This document shows, piece by piece, positions 37,723 through 48,791 of a DNA stretch of 64,000 bases. The DNA comes from Allochromatium palmeri (GTDB lineage: Bacteria; Pseudomonadota; Gammaproteobacteria; Chromatiales; Chromatiaceae), in contig NZ_WNKT01000004.1 of the NCBI RefSeq assembly GCF_009720725.1, positions 62,001 through 126,000 of the forward strand, written 5' to 3'. Position 1 is the first letter of the stretch; every line of letters begins with the position of its first letter. The translations under genes and the position numbers were made by a program. The notes beneath the pieces are model-generated. The model had not been told where the DNA came from, made no database searches, and saw nothing but the letters and a program-made list of their open reading frames with translations.

Positions 37723-38555
37723 AGTGTGGCCTCGGCGGTCTTGTCGCGCTCAATCAGGGCATAGGCCGAATGGTTGTGGATCGACTCGAAGTTCTCGGCC
37801 TCGACGATGTAGGCGAGAATGCGCGGGTCGTCATTGAGCCGCTTGGCCACGTCGCGCACCAGATCCTCGACGAACTTGGGATTGGTGTAGGCGCGCTCGG
37901 TGACAAACTTCTCGTCCGGGCGCTTGAGCAGACCATAGAGTTCGGACGAGGCTTCGCGCTCGACCAGCTCGATCAGTTCCTCCAGCCACATGAAACGTTC
38001 CATGCGCACCTGGACCGTGACGTGCGAGCGCTGGTTGTGCGCGCCAAAGGCCGAGATCTCCTTGGAACAGGGGCAGAGACTGGTGACCGGCACCATGACC
38101 TTGAGTTCCAGACGCGGCTGACCGTCGCGGATCTCGCCGATAAAGGTGACCTCGTAGTCGAGCAGACTCTCGACCCCCGAGATCGGCGCCTTCTTGTTGA
38201 TGAAGAAGGGAAAGCGCATCTCGATATGGCCAGCCTCCGACTCCAGGCGCTCGGACATCTCGCTGAGCATGGTCTTGAAAGACGACACGCTGATCTCGCG
38301 CTCGTGGCGGTTGAGGATCTCCACGAAGCGCGACATGTGCGTGCCCTTGAAGTCGTGCGGGAGATAGACGTACATGTTGAAGTTCGCGACCGTATGCTGC
38401 TCAGCGCCGCTGCGGTCGAGTACCCGCACCGGATGGCGGATGTCCTTGATGCCGACCCGGTCGATGGCGATGCGGCGGGTATCCGCGCTCCCCTGGACAT
38501 CTGCGATCTCGCAGCTGGCATTGGTCGAACAGGGGGATGTGGTCGATGGCTCCAT
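37719..38555 (-). CDS. folE2: GTP cyclohydrolase IB (FolE2)
   Basis: The 278-residue protein matches the GTP cyclohydrolase IB family, which converts GTP to dihydroneopterin triphosphate for folate without the zinc requirement of FolE. Signatures are [17 protein letters not shown] at the N-terminus, the [11 protein letters not shown] helix, [16 protein letters not shown], and the catalytic cysteine region [10 protein letters not shown] followed by [12 protein letters not shown]. It starts at ATG 38555 and ends overlapping the menH start. I searched its upstream region for a zinc (Zur) operator and found none. In many relatives the gene sits with dxs after ispA; here the dxs gene is absent. 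Confidence 0.93.
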   Translation of the reverse strand: MEPSTTSPCSTNASCEIADVQGSADTRRIAIDRVGIKDIRHPVRVLDRSGAEQHTVANFNMYVYLPHDFKGTHMSRFVEILNRHEREISVSSFKTMLSEMSERLESEAGHIEMRFPFFINKKAPISGVESLLDYEVTFIGEIRDGQPRLELKVMVPVTSLCPCSKEISAFGAHNQRSHVTVQVRMERFMWLEELIELVEREASSELYGLLKRPDEKFVTERAYTNPKFVEDLVRDVAKRLNDDPRILAYIVEAENFESIHNHSAYALIERDKTAEATL

Positions 38556-38762
38556 GAGAATTGTGTCGTCGTCGGGATGATTGGCTGGAAGATGGGGGCG
38601 GCTTGTGGCTCGGCCAAGTCGAACTGGCTGACAGGGCCGAGTGCCGGGGTTAGAGCGGTTCGAGGGGGCGGCGGTTCAATGTCATGCCGGCCTTAGGATA
38701 TGGCCTCGGCGTGGTCGGATGGACAGCGCCTAGCGATGCCCATCGTAACGTTCGACATCGCT

Positions 38763-39656
38763 TCAGTGCTTGCGTCCCAGGAGGGCGTTGGCGATCCAGA
38801 TCAGCGGCTGAGCGCGCTCGCCGAAGATGGCGACCGACTCAATGGCCTCGGTGATGAGCTGATTGGCCATGGCCTTGGCCTCGGCCAGACCGACCAGGGC
38901 CGGATAGGTGGCCTTGTTGAGTGCCTGGTCACGCCCGGCGGTCTTGCCGATCTGGGCCGTGTCGCCCTCGACGTCGAGCACGTCGTCCTGGATCTGGAAT
39001 GCCAGACCCAGACACTTGGCGTAATGGTCCAGACGCTCGGCCGGATCGGCGTCGAGTCCGCCATGCGCCAGCACGCCCATCTGTACCGAGACGCGAATCA
39101 GGGCGCCGGTCTTGTGGATGTGGATGTTCTCCAGTTGCACCAGATCGAGCGGCGTGCCTTCGGCTTCGAGATCCATCGCCTGACCACCGACCATGCCGCG
39201 TGCGCCGCTGGCACGGGCGAGCGCCGCGACCATGCCGACGCGCGACTCGGCACTCAGTCCGGGCGCTTCGGCCAGGGCCTGGAAGGCGAGCGTCTGGAGC
39301 GCGTCGCCGGCCAGGATCGCGGTCGCTTCGTCGAAGGCGCGATGACAGGTCGGACGCCCGCGGCGCAGATCGTCGTCGTCCATCGCCGGCAGATCGTCGT
39401 GGATCAGCGAATAGGCGTGGATCATCTCAACGGCACAGGCCGAGCGGTCGAGCAGGGCAGCGTCGAGTCCGAGTGCCTCGCCGGCGGCATAGGCGAGCAG
39501 CGGACGGATGCGCTTGCCGCCGGCCAGCACTGTGTAGCGCATGGCCTCGTGCAATCGCGACGGCTGCACGCTCACGGGCGGCAGGATCTGGTCGAGCGCG
39601 GTTTCGACGCGCGCGGCGCAGCGCGCGCGGAAGTCATCCAGTGTGTGATCGGTCAT
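38763..39656 (-). CDS. ispA: Farnesyl diphosphate synthase / geranyltranstransferase
   Basis: The 297-residue prenyl transferase has the first Asp-rich motif DDLPAMDDDDLRRGRPTCH (about residues 84-102) and the second FQIQDDVLDVEGD (about 222-234), both required for Mg-diphosphate binding. The early segment VLAGGKRIRPLLAYAAGEALGL is typical of IspA. It extends DMAPP and IPP to farnesyl diphosphate for quinones, carotenoids and undecaprenyl chains. Its ATG overlaps the xseB stop (ATGA), the classic xseB-ispA pair. Confidence 0.95.
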   Translation of the reverse strand: MTDHTLDDFRARCAARVETALDQILPPVSVQPSRLHEAMRYTVLAGGKRIRPLLAYAAGEALGLDAALLDRSACAVEMIHAYSLIHDDLPAMDDDDLRRGRPTCHRAFDEATAILAGDALQTLAFQALAEAPGLSAESRVGMVAALARASGARGMVGGQAMDLEAEGTPLDLVQLENIHIHKTGALIRVSVQMGVLAHGGLDADPAERLDHYAKCLGLAFQIQDDVLDVEGDTAQIGKTAGRDQALNKATYPALVGLAEAKAMANQLITEAIESVAIFGERAQPLIWIANALLGRKH

Positions 39657-39892
39657 GGGTTGTCGAATGGCTCTGGCTCGGCGTCCGGCCGGGCGTCGGT
39701 GAGGATACGCACCCGCTGCTCAGCCGTTTCCAGCGCCTGCTGACAGACACGGGTCAGACCGATGCCGCGTTCGAAGGCCGCGAGCGCGTCTTCGAGCGTC
39801 ATCTCGCCCTGTTCAAGGGCATCGACGACGGCTTCCAGTTCGGTCAGGGCTTGCTCGAACGCTGGCGGGGGCGGGGTCTTGGGTTGTTTCAT
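39653..39892 (-). CDS. xseB: Exodeoxyribonuclease VII small subunit
   Basis: The 79-residue protein matches XseB: FEQALTELEAVVDALEQGEMTLEDALAAFERGIGL, two helices that form the small subunit wrapping around XseA. Exonuclease VII degrades single-stranded DNA into short oligonucleotides; the large subunit is not in the window. It begins at ATG 39892, and its stop overlaps ispA by four bases. It is divergent from parE, with a 117-nt gap. Confidence 0.93.
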   Translation of the reverse strand: MKQPKTPPPPAFEQALTELEAVVDALEQGEMTLEDALAAFERGIGLTRVCQQALETAEQRVRILTDARPDAEPEPFDNP

Positions 39893-39940
39893 CTAGGGTT
39901 TGAATCCGGGTTTGCAGGTACGGTACCGTAGCTCGGTTGA

Positions 39941-41914
<1,974 letters not shown>

Positions 41915-41932
41915 TCAGGGCATTGTGCATGA

Positions 41933-41947
41933 TGCGGGATTCCCGCA
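41933..41947. promoter_or_regulatory. Inverted repeat upstream of toxin-antitoxin pair
   Basis: TGCGGGA and TCCCGCA (7-bp arms, single central T) form a perfect palindrome 12 nt upstream of the toxin start. No T-run follows, so a parE terminator is less likely than an operator bound by the antitoxin. The placement at the toxin start fits autorepression. Confidence 0.4.
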
Positions 41948-41958
41948 CGATGCAACCC

Positions 41959-42258
41959 ATGCAAACCGTCATCGAAACTCCGACCTTTCAGAAGCAGGCC
42001 GACGCCATCTGGTCGGAGGACGAGCGGCTCGATTTCGTGACCTGGATCGCCCGGAACCCACTGGCCGGCGACGTGATCCCAGGTGCCGACGGCGCGCGGA
42101 AAGTGCGCTGGGCGGCTCAAGCGAAAGGTAAACGCGGCGGCGTGCGCGTGATCTACTTCAACCTCATGGCGCAAGGCGTGGTCTGTTTGGTCGCGATCTA
42201 TGCGAAGTCGGATCAGTCCAACATCCAACCCAACGACATACTGAGGGCCGCTCGATGA
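41959..42258 (+). CDS. RelE/HigB-family toxin
   Basis: The 99-residue protein matches the RelE-superfamily group typified by METPTFQKQAD..., with VIETPTFQKQADAIWSEDERLDFVTWIARNP at the N-terminus, DVIPGADGARKVRWAAQAKGKRGGVRVIYF in the centre and a basic core suitable for mRNA binding at the ribosome. Such toxins cleave mRNA during translation. Several in-frame starts exist (TTG 41923, ATG 41929, 41950, 41959); 41959 is chosen because family members begin close to this point. Its stop overlaps the antitoxin ATG. The toxin-first order is that of higBA. Confidence 0.8.
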   Translation: MQTVIETPTFQKQADAIWSEDERLDFVTWIARNPLAGDVIPGADGARKVRWAAQAKGKRGGVRVIYFNLMAQGVVCLVAIYAKSDQSNIQPNDILRAAR

Positions 42259-42563
42259 ACATCGACCAGATCGCCAAAGCCATCGAACAGGACGCGGGTG
42301 AAGCCTTGCCGGGTCTGCGCGAGAGCCTCGCCGAGATGCGCGACGGCCTCATCGCGCGCACCACGACCCCGGAGCAGATGCTCGTCAGATCCGCGCGTCA
42401 GGCGCTGGGGCTTTCACAGCCTCAGTTTGCCGACCTGATTCAGACGCCTGTGGCAACTTTGCGTGACTGGGAGCAGGGGCGATTCACGCCGCCGGGGGCG
42501 GTGCTGTGTCTTCTGAAGATCGTCGCCAAGCATCCCGAGGTATTGACTGAATTGGCGGCCTGA
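42255..42563 (+). CDS. HTH antitoxin (HigA/NadS-type)
   Basis: The 102-residue protein has a helix-turn-helix in the C-terminal half (ARQALGLSQPQFADLIQTPVATLRDWEQGR) and the ending GAVLCLLKIVAKHPEVLTEL, typical of HigA-type antitoxins paired with RelE-like toxins. The N-terminal half should bind the toxin, while the HTH represses the operon, perhaps at the inverted repeat just upstream. Its ATG overlaps the toxin stop, so translation is coupled. Confidence 0.82.
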   Translation: MNIDQIAKAIEQDAGEALPGLRESLAEMRDGLIARTTTPEQMLVRSARQALGLSQPQFADLIQTPVATLRDWEQGRFTPPGAVLCLLKIVAKHPEVLTELAA

Positions 42564-42621
42564 GCTGCCTCCGCAGGGCTTCAAACTGACAGGTTGCTGT
42601 CTGGTCAGGCAAAAATGCCCA

Positions 42622-44157
42622 TCAACGACACTCGCGCAGATCGCGCGGCCTTAGTCCGGCAACGAGCAGTAGTGTTACATAAACCAATCCGCCCGCCAGA
42701 ATCCAGCCTGTCAGCTCCAGGATCCGCGTCCAGGAATCTGCCTGGATCCAGTCGGCGCGCACCCCAATGCCCCAGTGCAGCACGAATCCCATGCTCAGAC
42801 TGGCCAGCACCGTCTGACTGAGCAGGCGCCTCCAGTTGAGTCGTGGTCGATAGAGACCTGAGCGTCTTAACCCGCGCAGCAGCAGGACGGCGTTGAGCGC
42901 GGCTGTCAACGCCGTTGCGAGCGCCAGTCCGGCATGTCCCAGCGGCACCATGAGCAGCAGATGCACGACCAGCCCGACACCGAGCGCAATCAGGGCCAGA
43001 CGCACCGGCGTGCGCACGTCCTGCCGGGCGTAATAGCCGGGCACCAGCACCTTGATCGCCAGCAAGGCCGGGATGCCGAGCGCATAGGCCATGAGCGAGT
43101 GCGCGGCCTGGGTGACAGCGTGCGTGTCGAACTCCGACGACAGAAAGAGCGTCGCCATCACCGGCTCGGCCAGCACCAGCAGCCCGACCGCCGCCGGCAG
43201 GCCGAGCAGCAGCGCTAGACGCAAGGCCCAGTCGAGCGTGTCCGAGAAGCGCTCGGGATCCTGCGCCGCCTGGCTTTGTGACAGACGCGGCAGGATCACT
43301 GTGCCCAGGGCCACGCCCAGCAGTCCGAGCGGCAGCTCCATGAGCCGATCCGAGTAATAGAGCCAGGAGATACTCCCGGTCACGAGGACCGAGGCGAGCA
43401 GGGTGTCGAGCAGCAGGCTGATCTGACCCACGGACACCCCCAGGATCGCCGGCCCCAGACGCCTGAAAACGGCGCGCACGCCCGGATCGCGCGGCTTGAA
43501 GCGGGGACGTGGCAAGAGTCCGAGTCGCGCCAGAAAGGGTAGTTGAAAGACCAGTTGCGTCAGTCCAGCAATAAGCACGCCCCAGGCCAGCGCCAGGATC
43601 GGCGTCTCCAGACGCGGCGCCAGCCACAGCGCACAGCCGATCAGGATGATATTGAGCAGGGCCGGCGTGAACGCTGGTACTCCGAAACGCTCATAGGTGT
43701 TGAGCAGGGCGCTGGCCAGTGCCGTGAGCGTGATGAAGAACAGATAGGGCAGGGTGAGTCGCAACAGCATCGTAGCCAGCGCGAACTGATCGGCCTCTGC
43801 GCCGAAGCCGGGGGCAAAGGCCAGGATCAGCAGCGGCGCGGCCAGAATGCCCAGCCCAGTGATCAGCAGCAGCGCGGCGGCCAGCGTGCCCGTCATGTCG
43901 TCGACGAAGGACTGGAGCGCCGGGCGTCCCTGCTGCTCGCGATAGTCGTTGAGTACCGGAACCAGCGCCATCGAGAACGCGCCCTCGGCGAACAGCCGGC
44001 GCGCGAAGTTGGGGATCTTGAAGGCGACGAAAAAGGCATCGGTCGCGGCATCGGCGCCGAACACGCGCGCGATCGTCAGATCACGGACGAATCCCAGAAT
44101 GCGCGACAACAGCGTCCCGCCACCCACCTTGGCGAATGCAGCAACCAGCGAGGCCAT
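42622..44157 (-). CDS. murJ: Lipid II flippase MurJ
   Basis: The 511-residue polytopic protein has about fourteen membrane helices and the MurJ signature: [23 protein letters not shown] at the N-terminus, [29 protein letters not shown] (about residues 40-70), and conserved arginines in the central cavity. It flips the peptidoglycan precursor lipid II across the inner membrane. The gene is divergent from rpsT with overlapping promoter regions, the usual murJ-rpsT order in gammaproteobacteria. The start is ATG 44157. Confidence 0.95.
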   Translation of the reverse strand: MASLVAAFAKVGGGTLLSRILGFVRDLTIARVFGADAATDAFFVAFKIPNFARRLFAEGAFSMALVPVLNDYREQQGRPALQSFVDDMTGTLAAALLLITGLGILAAPLLILAFAPGFGAEADQFALATMLLRLTLPYLFFITLTALASALLNTYERFGVPAFTPALLNIILIGCALWLAPRLETPILALAWGVLIAGLTQLVFQLPFLARLGLLPRPRFKPRDPGVRAVFRRLGPAILGVSVGQISLLLDTLLASVLVTGSISWLYYSDRLMELPLGLLGVALGTVILPRLSQSQAAQDPERFSDTLDWALRLALLLGLPAAVGLLVLAEPVMATLFLSSEFDTHAVTQAAHSLMAYALGIPALLAIKVLVPGYYARQDVRTPVRLALIALGVGLVVHLLLMVPLGHAGLALATALTAALNAVLLLRGLRRSGLYRPRLNWRRLLSQTVLASLSMGFVLHWGIGVRADWIQADSWTRILELTGWILAGGLVYVTLLLVAGLRPRDLRECR

Positions 44158-44192
44158 GGATCGGAGACGGCTCCAGACAGGAAAAGGTGCTG

Positions 44193-44198
44193 ATTATA
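44193..44198 (-). promoter_or_regulatory. Candidate -10 for murJ
   Basis: The minus strand reads TATAAT, a perfect -10, 36 nt upstream of the murJ start. The hexamer 17 bp further upstream (44216-44221) is CGGATC, a weak -35. It overlaps the divergent rpsT promoter, so the two may compete. Confidence 0.4.
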
Positions 44199-44199
44199 A

Positions 44200-44228
44200 T
44201 TGACAATCACGCCCCGATCCGAAATACT
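44200..44228 (+). promoter_or_regulatory. Sigma70 promoter of rpsT
   Basis: TTGACA at 44200-44205 (perfect -35) is followed by a 17-bp spacer and AATACT at 44223-44228 (four of six -10 positions). Transcription would start near 44235, giving a leader of about 105 nt, long enough for the S20 autoregulation known in E. coli. Confidence 0.6.
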
Positions 44229-44339
44229 GCGTCGTCTAAACCGCGTTCGGTATGGCCCAAGCCGCTGGCCGACCCTCCACGCGGTTTCATCGTTTTTACT
44301 TTGACCGCGTCAGACATCGAATTCTCGGGAGACTCTCAG

Positions 44340-44603
44340 TTGGCTAACTCACCCCAAGCGCGCAAGCGCGCCCGTCAGGCGGAAGACCGTCGTCAGCGTA
44401 ACATGGCTCAGCGCAGCACCCTGCGCACCTTTATCAAGAAGGTGATCAAGGCGATCCGCGCCGAAGACAAGGAAGCGGCTGTTCAGGCGTTCAAGGATGC
44501 CGTGCCGCGTATCGACCGCGCTGCTCGCAAGGGTCTGATCCACGCCAACAAGGCCGCCCGTCACAAGAGCCGCCTGAACGCGCACATCAAGGCCATGGCC
44601 TGA
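44340..44603 (+). CDS. rpsT: 30S ribosomal protein S20
   Basis: The 87-residue protein starts at TTG and reads [18 protein letters not shown], followed by the basic helical body [12 protein letters not shown] and ending [15 protein letters not shown], typical of S20, which binds 16S rRNA in the small subunit. GGGAG at 44327-44331 lies 8 nt before the TTG. E. coli rpsT also uses UUG, linked to autogenous control, so the start is credible. A strong terminator follows at 44629. Confidence 0.95.
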   Translation: MANSPQARKRARQAEDRRQRNMAQRSTLRTFIKKVIKAIRAEDKEAAVQAFKDAVPRIDRAARKGLIHANKAARHKSRLNAHIKAMA

Positions 44604-44628
44604 TCGCGAAGACGCTTGCTTGAGACAC

Positions 44629-44655
44629 AAAAAACCGGCCTAGAGCCGGTTTTTT
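44629..44655. terminator. Bidirectional terminator between rpsT and lgt
   Basis: The stem AAAAAACCGGC (44629-44639) pairs with GCCGGTTTTTT (44645-44655) around a 5-nt loop. The T-run serves rpsT on the plus strand and the A-run serves lgt on the minus strand. Confidence 0.92.
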
Positions 44656-44684
44656 GTTGCCTGCTGATCTGCGTTCAGACCCTA

Positions 44685-45515
44685 TCAGTCCGCCGCTTTG
44701 GGTCGATAGGCCAGGACGAGCAGCAGTCCACCCGCGAGCACCATCGGCAGTGACAGGATCTGTCCCATGGTCAGCCAGTCGAAGGCCAGATAGCCGATAT
44801 GGGCATCGGGTTCGCGCACGAACTCGACCAGGAAGCGGAAACTTCCGTAGCCGAGCAGGAACAACCCTGAGACCGCCATCATCGGGCGCGGGCGGCTGGA
44901 GAACAGCCAGAGGACGACGAACAGCACCAGCCCTTCGAGCGCAGCCTCATAAAGCTGGGAGGCATGCACGGCGGGACTCAGCAGCGCATCAGCCGGCTGA
45001 TCGAGACACTGATGCGGAAAGTGCTCGCAGGGGAGCTGGACGCCCCAGGGCTGCTCGGTGCGATGCCCCCAGAGTTCGCCATTGATGAAGTTGCCGAGAC
45101 GCCCAGCCAGCAGTCCGGTCGGCACCAGGGGCGCGAGGAAGTCGCCGACTTGGAAGAAGTGCAGACCATGACGGCGCGCAAACAGCCCGATCGCGACCAG
45201 GACGCCGATCAGCCCGCCATGGAAGGACATGCCGCCTTCCCAGACCTTGAGCAGATTCAGCGGATTGACCAGGATCTGATCGAAGCCGTAGAACAGCATA
45301 TAGCCGAGCCGCCCGCCAACGATGACACCGACGACACCATAGAAGATGAGATCGTCGACCATCTCGGTCGTCCAGCCGGACTCGGGACGCCGTGCGCGCC
45401 AGCGCCCGAGCCACCAGGCCAGGGCGAAGCCGATCAGATACATGAGTCCATACCAATGGACCTTGAGCGGGCCAAGGGCGAGGGCGACGGGGTCGATGTC
45501 GGGATAGGTCAGCAT
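44685..45515 (-). CDS. lgt: Prolipoprotein diacylglyceryl transferase
   Basis: The 276-residue membrane enzyme transfers diacylglyceryl from phosphatidylglycerol to the lipobox cysteine of lipoproteins. Visible features are the N-terminal [10 protein letters not shown] helix, [22 protein letters not shown] with the essential histidine region, and the invariant [13 protein letters not shown] (Arg/Asn/Glu) and later [18 protein letters not shown]. The ATG at 45515 is chosen over the in-frame start at 45548 because Lgt proteins begin close to this hydrophobic N-terminus. Confidence 0.95.
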   Translation of the reverse strand: MLTYPDIDPVALALGPLKVHWYGLMYLIGFALAWWLGRWRARRPESGWTTEMVDDLIFYGVVGVIVGGRLGYMLFYGFDQILVNPLNLLKVWEGGMSFHGGLIGVLVAIGLFARRHGLHFFQVGDFLAPLVPTGLLAGRLGNFINGELWGHRTEQPWGVQLPCEHFPHQCLDQPADALLSPAVHASQLYEAALEGLVLFVVLWLFSSRPRPMMAVSGLFLLGYGSFRFLVEFVREPDAHIGYLAFDWLTMGQILSLPMVLAGGLLLVLAYRPKAAD

Positions 45516-45611
45516 GGCGCGGATGGTATCACGGGGCAGTGGATACAAAGGAGTGGGTGGCGGTCACGAAATTGCAAGCATGGCGTGTGCGAATCTGGCG
45601 CCGAGCGTCCA

Positions 45612-46166
45612 TCACAGCGCGCGCGTTCTGCCGGCCTTATTGGGATTGCGCAGCAGCACATAGACCGCGCCCGTTCCGCCATCGCGGCGGGTCGCCGAAC
45701 AGAAGGCCAGTACCTGATCATAGAGTCTGAGCCAATAGTTGACCTTGCTCTTGAGTACGGGCGCGCGTCCGCTGGAACGCATGCCCTTGCCGTGGATGAT
45801 GCGCGCGCAACGCACGCGCCGATGCGCGCACTCGGCGAGGAACTCGGCCAGGATCTGGCGCGCGTGTTCAGCCTGGAGTCCATGCAGATCCACTTCCAGC
45901 CCGACCGGAAAGGCGCCGCGCTGGAGATCGGCCAGCACCCGATTCTGGACGCCGGGACGCGCGAAGAGCAGATAGTCGTGGGTCTCGACCTCTGACTCGG
46001 CGAGCGCCACCCGCTCGTCGCCATCCGGCGCCTCGATCGGGCGTGGACGCGGCACCGGCGGCGGGCGGCGACGGAATGGCTCAGCGCCCTCGAACGACAG
46101 TGGCTCGGCATCCTCGACCTGTTCGCGAAAGAGCTGACGGTCGGTGTCCTGGAGTGTGGGCTTCAT
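45612..46166 (-). CDS. Smr-domain protein
   Basis: The 184-residue protein has a charged N-terminal half (residues 1-88: [13 protein letters not shown]) and a C-terminal Smr domain with [12 protein letters not shown] (DLHG motif) and [10 protein letters not shown] (H-G-K-G motif), ending in a [10 protein letters not shown] strand. Smr domains are nicking or RNA-cleaving nucleases found in MutS2 and stand-alone proteins such as SmrA/SmrB. The ATG at 46166 gives a normal length; longer in-frame extensions exist but look non-coding. It is divergent from surE. Confidence 0.85.
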   Translation of the reverse strand: MKPTLQDTDRQLFREQVEDAEPLSFEGAEPFRRRPPPVPRPRPIEAPDGDERVALAESEVETHDYLLFARPGVQNRVLADLQRGAFPVGLEVDLHGLQAEHARQILAEFLAECAHRRVRCARIIHGKGMRSSGRAPVLKSKVNYWLRLYDQVLAFCSATRRDGGTGAVYVLLRNPNKAGRTRAL

Positions 46167-46309
46167 CGGCTGGATCCGGATCTCTGGCTGTCTGGGCGCG
46201 CTCGGGCCCGAGTATAGCTGTCGCGCCGTCGGTCGACGATGTCGGGATGCCCGATCGGCGCCCATTGGAGTATGATCTTCGGCGAAGTCAGGAGAGCAAG
46301 CATATCGCC

Positions 46310-47059
46310 ATGAAGATCCTTGTCAGTAACGACGACGGCTATCAGTCACCGGGTTTGATCGTGTTGGCCGAGGCCCTGGCGGCCTTGGGCGAGGTGGTGG
46401 TCGTGGCCCCCGAGCGCGATCGCAGCGGGGCGAGCAACTCGCTCACGCTCGACCGTCCACTGCGTGCCAAGCGCATGCCCAACGGCTTCATTCAGGTCGA
46501 CGGCACACCGACCGATTGCGTGCATCTGGCGCTCACCGGACTGCCCTCGATCGAGCCTGACATCGTGGTCTCCGGCATCAATCATGGTCCGAATCTGGGC
46601 GACGACGTGCTCTACTCGGGCACCGTGGCCGCCGCCACTGAGGGGCGCTTCCTGGGGCTGCCCTCGATCGCGATTTCCATGGCCTCGAGTACGCCCCAGC
46701 ATCTCGACACGGCGGCGCGCGTGGCGGTCCAACTGGTTGAGCGTCTGCGCGAGCGTCCACTCGAAGCCAGCATCATCCTCAATGTCAATGTCCCTGATCG
46801 ACCCTATGCCGAACTTGCAGGCTTCAAAGCCACGCGGCTCGGACATCGTCACAAGGCCGAACCGATCGTCGAGGCGCGCGATCCGCGCGGTCAGCCGATC
46901 TACTGGATCGGGCCGGCCGGTCCCGAGCAGGATGCCGGACCTGGAACGGACTTTGAAGCCGTGCGCACGGGGTTTGTCTCCATCACGCCGCTTCAGGTCG
47001 ATCTGACCCGTCATTCTGCGCTGGCGTCGCTCGGCTCCTGGCTGGCCGGATGCGTGTAA
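46310..47059 (+). CDS. surE: 5'/3'-nucleotidase SurE
   Basis: The 249-residue protein has the SurE hallmark [14 protein letters not shown] at the N-terminus (metal-binding Asp-Asp), [32 protein letters not shown], and [25 protein letters not shown], which holds the metal-binding Asn. It dephosphorylates nucleoside monophosphates and short polyphosphate. It opens the stationary-phase survival cluster surE-pcm-nlpD-rpoS, whose order is conserved in gammaproteobacteria. A purine-rich AGGAGAG lies farther than usual (about 15 nt) from the ATG. Confidence 0.95.
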   Translation: MKILVSNDDGYQSPGLIVLAEALAALGEVVVVAPERDRSGASNSLTLDRPLRAKRMPNGFIQVDGTPTDCVHLALTGLPSIEPDIVVSGINHGPNLGDDVLYSGTVAAATEGRFLGLPSIAISMASSTPQHLDTAARVAVQLVERLRERPLEASIILNVNVPDRPYAELAGFKATRLGHRHKAEPIVEARDPRGQPIYWIGPAGPEQDAGPGTDFEAVRTGFVSITPLQVDLTRHSALASLGSWLAGCV

Positions 47060-47727
47060 TGGCCGAGACCCTGCTCGATCCGGGGATCGGCATGACCTCC
47101 AGACGCACGCGCGAACGTCTGATCCAGCGTCTGATAGAGGCCGGGATCGACTCGCCCGAGGTGTTGCGCGTGATGCGCGAGCTGCCCCGCCATCTGTTCG
47201 TCGACGAGGCGCTTGCCAGTCGGGTCTATGAAGATTCGGCGCTGCCGATCGGGCATGGCCAAACGCTTTCCCAGCCCTATACCGTAGCACGCATGACCCA
47301 GGCGCTGATCGAGCACGGCGCGCCCGACACGGTGCTGGAAATCGGCACCGGCTCCGGCTTCCAGACCGCCGTCCTGGCCTCGCTGGTGCGCCGTGTCTAC
47401 AGTGTCGAGCGCGTCGGCGAGCTGTTCGAACGCGCCCAGGAACGGCTCGGCGCGTTGAAGATGCGCAATATTCGCTATCGCCATGGCGATGGTGCCCAGG
47501 GTTGGCATGAATACGCGCCCTATCAGGGCATCCTCGTGACCGCCGCCCCGCGCGGGATACCGCGCGCACTGGCCGAGCAACTCGCGCCCGGTGGGGTCAT
47601 GGTGCTGCCGATCGGCGATGGACCGCACCAGAGTCTGGTGCGGCTGGTGCGGCTGGCGCGTGGCGGCTTCGGTCACGAAATCCTGGAACCTGCCAGCTTC
47701 GTACCCTTGCTGGCTGGGGTCGCCTGA
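47050..47727 (+). CDS. pcm: Protein-L-isoaspartate O-methyltransferase
   Basis: The 225-residue enzyme repairs isoaspartyl residues by SAM-dependent methylation. It shows the family helix [20 protein letters not shown], the substrate loop [24 protein letters not shown], the SAM motif [16 protein letters not shown] (about residues 96-111), and the end [11 protein letters not shown]. The ATG at 47050 overlaps the surE stop. It is second in the surE-pcm-nlpD-rpoS cluster. Confidence 0.95.
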   Translation: MRVMAETLLDPGIGMTSRRTRERLIQRLIEAGIDSPEVLRVMRELPRHLFVDEALASRVYEDSALPIGHGQTLSQPYTVARMTQALIEHGAPDTVLEIGTGSGFQTAVLASLVRRVYSVERVGELFERAQERLGALKMRNIRYRHGDGAQGWHEYAPYQGILVTAAPRGIPRALAEQLAPGGVMVLPIGDGPHQSLVRLVRLARGGFGHEILEPASFVPLLAGVA

Positions 47728-47783
47728 ACCGGAACCTGCCGGCTGAGGTTCGCGGCGGGCCTGATGGAAGCGGTGACCTGACC

Positions 47784-48761
47784 TTGTTCCAGCCTCGATC
47801 GACCCCAGCTACCACCTGTAAAGAGCCAGACCGCGTATGGCTGCCAGTCGTCTCGTCGCTACTGAGTCTGGTTCTGACGCTGCTGATCGCCGGTTGTGCC
47901 TCCAGAACGTCGGAATCGCTCCATGGCCGGTATTGGTCCGGTCCGGCGCCCGACGGCTACTATTTGATCCGAAGCGGCGACAATCTCGGTTTGATCGCCC
48001 AGCGACTCGGGATCAGTCAGCGTCAGCTTGTGCACTGGAATCGGCTGGAACCGCCTTACACCATCTATACCGATACCTTGCTGCGCATTGCGCCGCCGGA
48101 TGGCGAGGCGTCTAAACGGTTCAGGAGAGTACGCAAGCCACCGGCGCCCATCGAGGCGGATGTCCCCAAGACGGTTGGGAGCGACCCCACGCCGGTTACG
48201 CCGGTGAACCAATCTGAGGCGAGCCAGACTCCCGCGGATCCGATTCCAGCGAAGCAGACCGCCAGGCGTCAGGCGACCAAGACCAAGACCAAGACCAAGA
48301 CGACTAAAACGGCCCAGACCCGCACCACGCGCTCCGCTGCAAAGACCGCGACGCGCGAGGGTCCGGGCAGTCGGCGCGGCCCCTCGGGGGTGGACTGGGA
48401 ATGGCCGCTCACCGGCCCGCTGGTGCAGACCTTCAGCGAGGGCGATCGTACTCGTCACGCTCTGCGCATCGGCGGACAGGCCGGGGATCAGGTCAAGGCC
48501 GCGGCCGATGGTCAGGTCGTCTATAGCGGTAGTGGACTCAAGGGATACGGCAACCTTATCATCGTCAAACACACTGAAAAGTATCTGAGCGCGTATGGCT
48601 TCAACCGCCGGTTATTGGTCACGCAGGGTGAGCGCGTGAAACAGGGCCAGGTGTTGGCTGAGGTCGGTCAGGGCGCGGATGGCGCCTATCTGCTGCATTT
48701 CGAGGTTCGTCGTCATGGCCAGGCCGTAGACCCGATCCTCTATCTGCCTGCGCGTCGTTAA
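47784..48761 (+). CDS. nlpD: NlpD-type lipoprotein, LysM plus degenerate LytM domain
   Basis: The 325-residue protein has a lipobox LLIAGC (Cys about 38), a LysM repeat (YYLIRSGDNLGLIAQRLGISQRQLVHWNRLEPP), a repetitive Lys/Thr/Ala linker, and a C-terminal LytM domain. Residues expected for zinc in active M23 peptidases are missing: the H-x3-D position reads RHALRIGGQAGD and the YAH position reads YGF, while LLHFEVR remains. It should therefore be an amidase activator like E. coli NlpD (activator of AmiC), not an enzyme. The start is TTG 47784, ahead of the signal sequence. In relatives the rpoS promoter lies inside this gene. Confidence 0.9.
   Translation: MFQPRSTPATTCKEPDRVWLPVVSSLLSLVLTLLIAGCASRTSESLHGRYWSGPAPDGYYLIRSGDNLGLIAQRLGISQRQLVHWNRLEPPYTIYTDTLLRIAPPDGEASKRFRRVRKPPAPIEADVPKTVGSDPTPVTPVNQSEASQTPADPIPAKQTARRQATKTKTKTKTTKTAQTRTTRSAAKTATREGPGSRRGPSGVDWEWPLTGPLVQTFSEGDRTRHALRIGGQAGDQVKAAADGQVVYSGSGLKGYGNLIIVKHTEKYLSAYGFNRRLLVTQGERVKQGQVLAEVGQGADGAYLLHFEVRRHGQAVDPILYLPARR
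48275..48298 (+). repeat. Four tandem GACCAA hexamers inside nlpD
   Basis: Four exact copies of GACCAA encode an alternating Lys-Thr stretch in the flexible linker. The 6-base unit keeps frame, so copy number could drift without loss of the protein. Confidence 0.85.
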
Positions 48762-48791
48762 GAATTTCGTCCCGCGCGCCGGAGGATGTGG

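Noticed and set aside
38556-38762. Zur operator upstream of folE2
   Set aside because: FolE2 is often zinc-regulated, but I found no palindrome resembling the Zur consensus in this gap.
42564-42621. Terminator between the antitoxin and murJ
   Set aside because: Two small hairpins (GACAG/CTGTC and GGCA/TGCC) exist, but stems are only 4-5 bp and no T-run follows.
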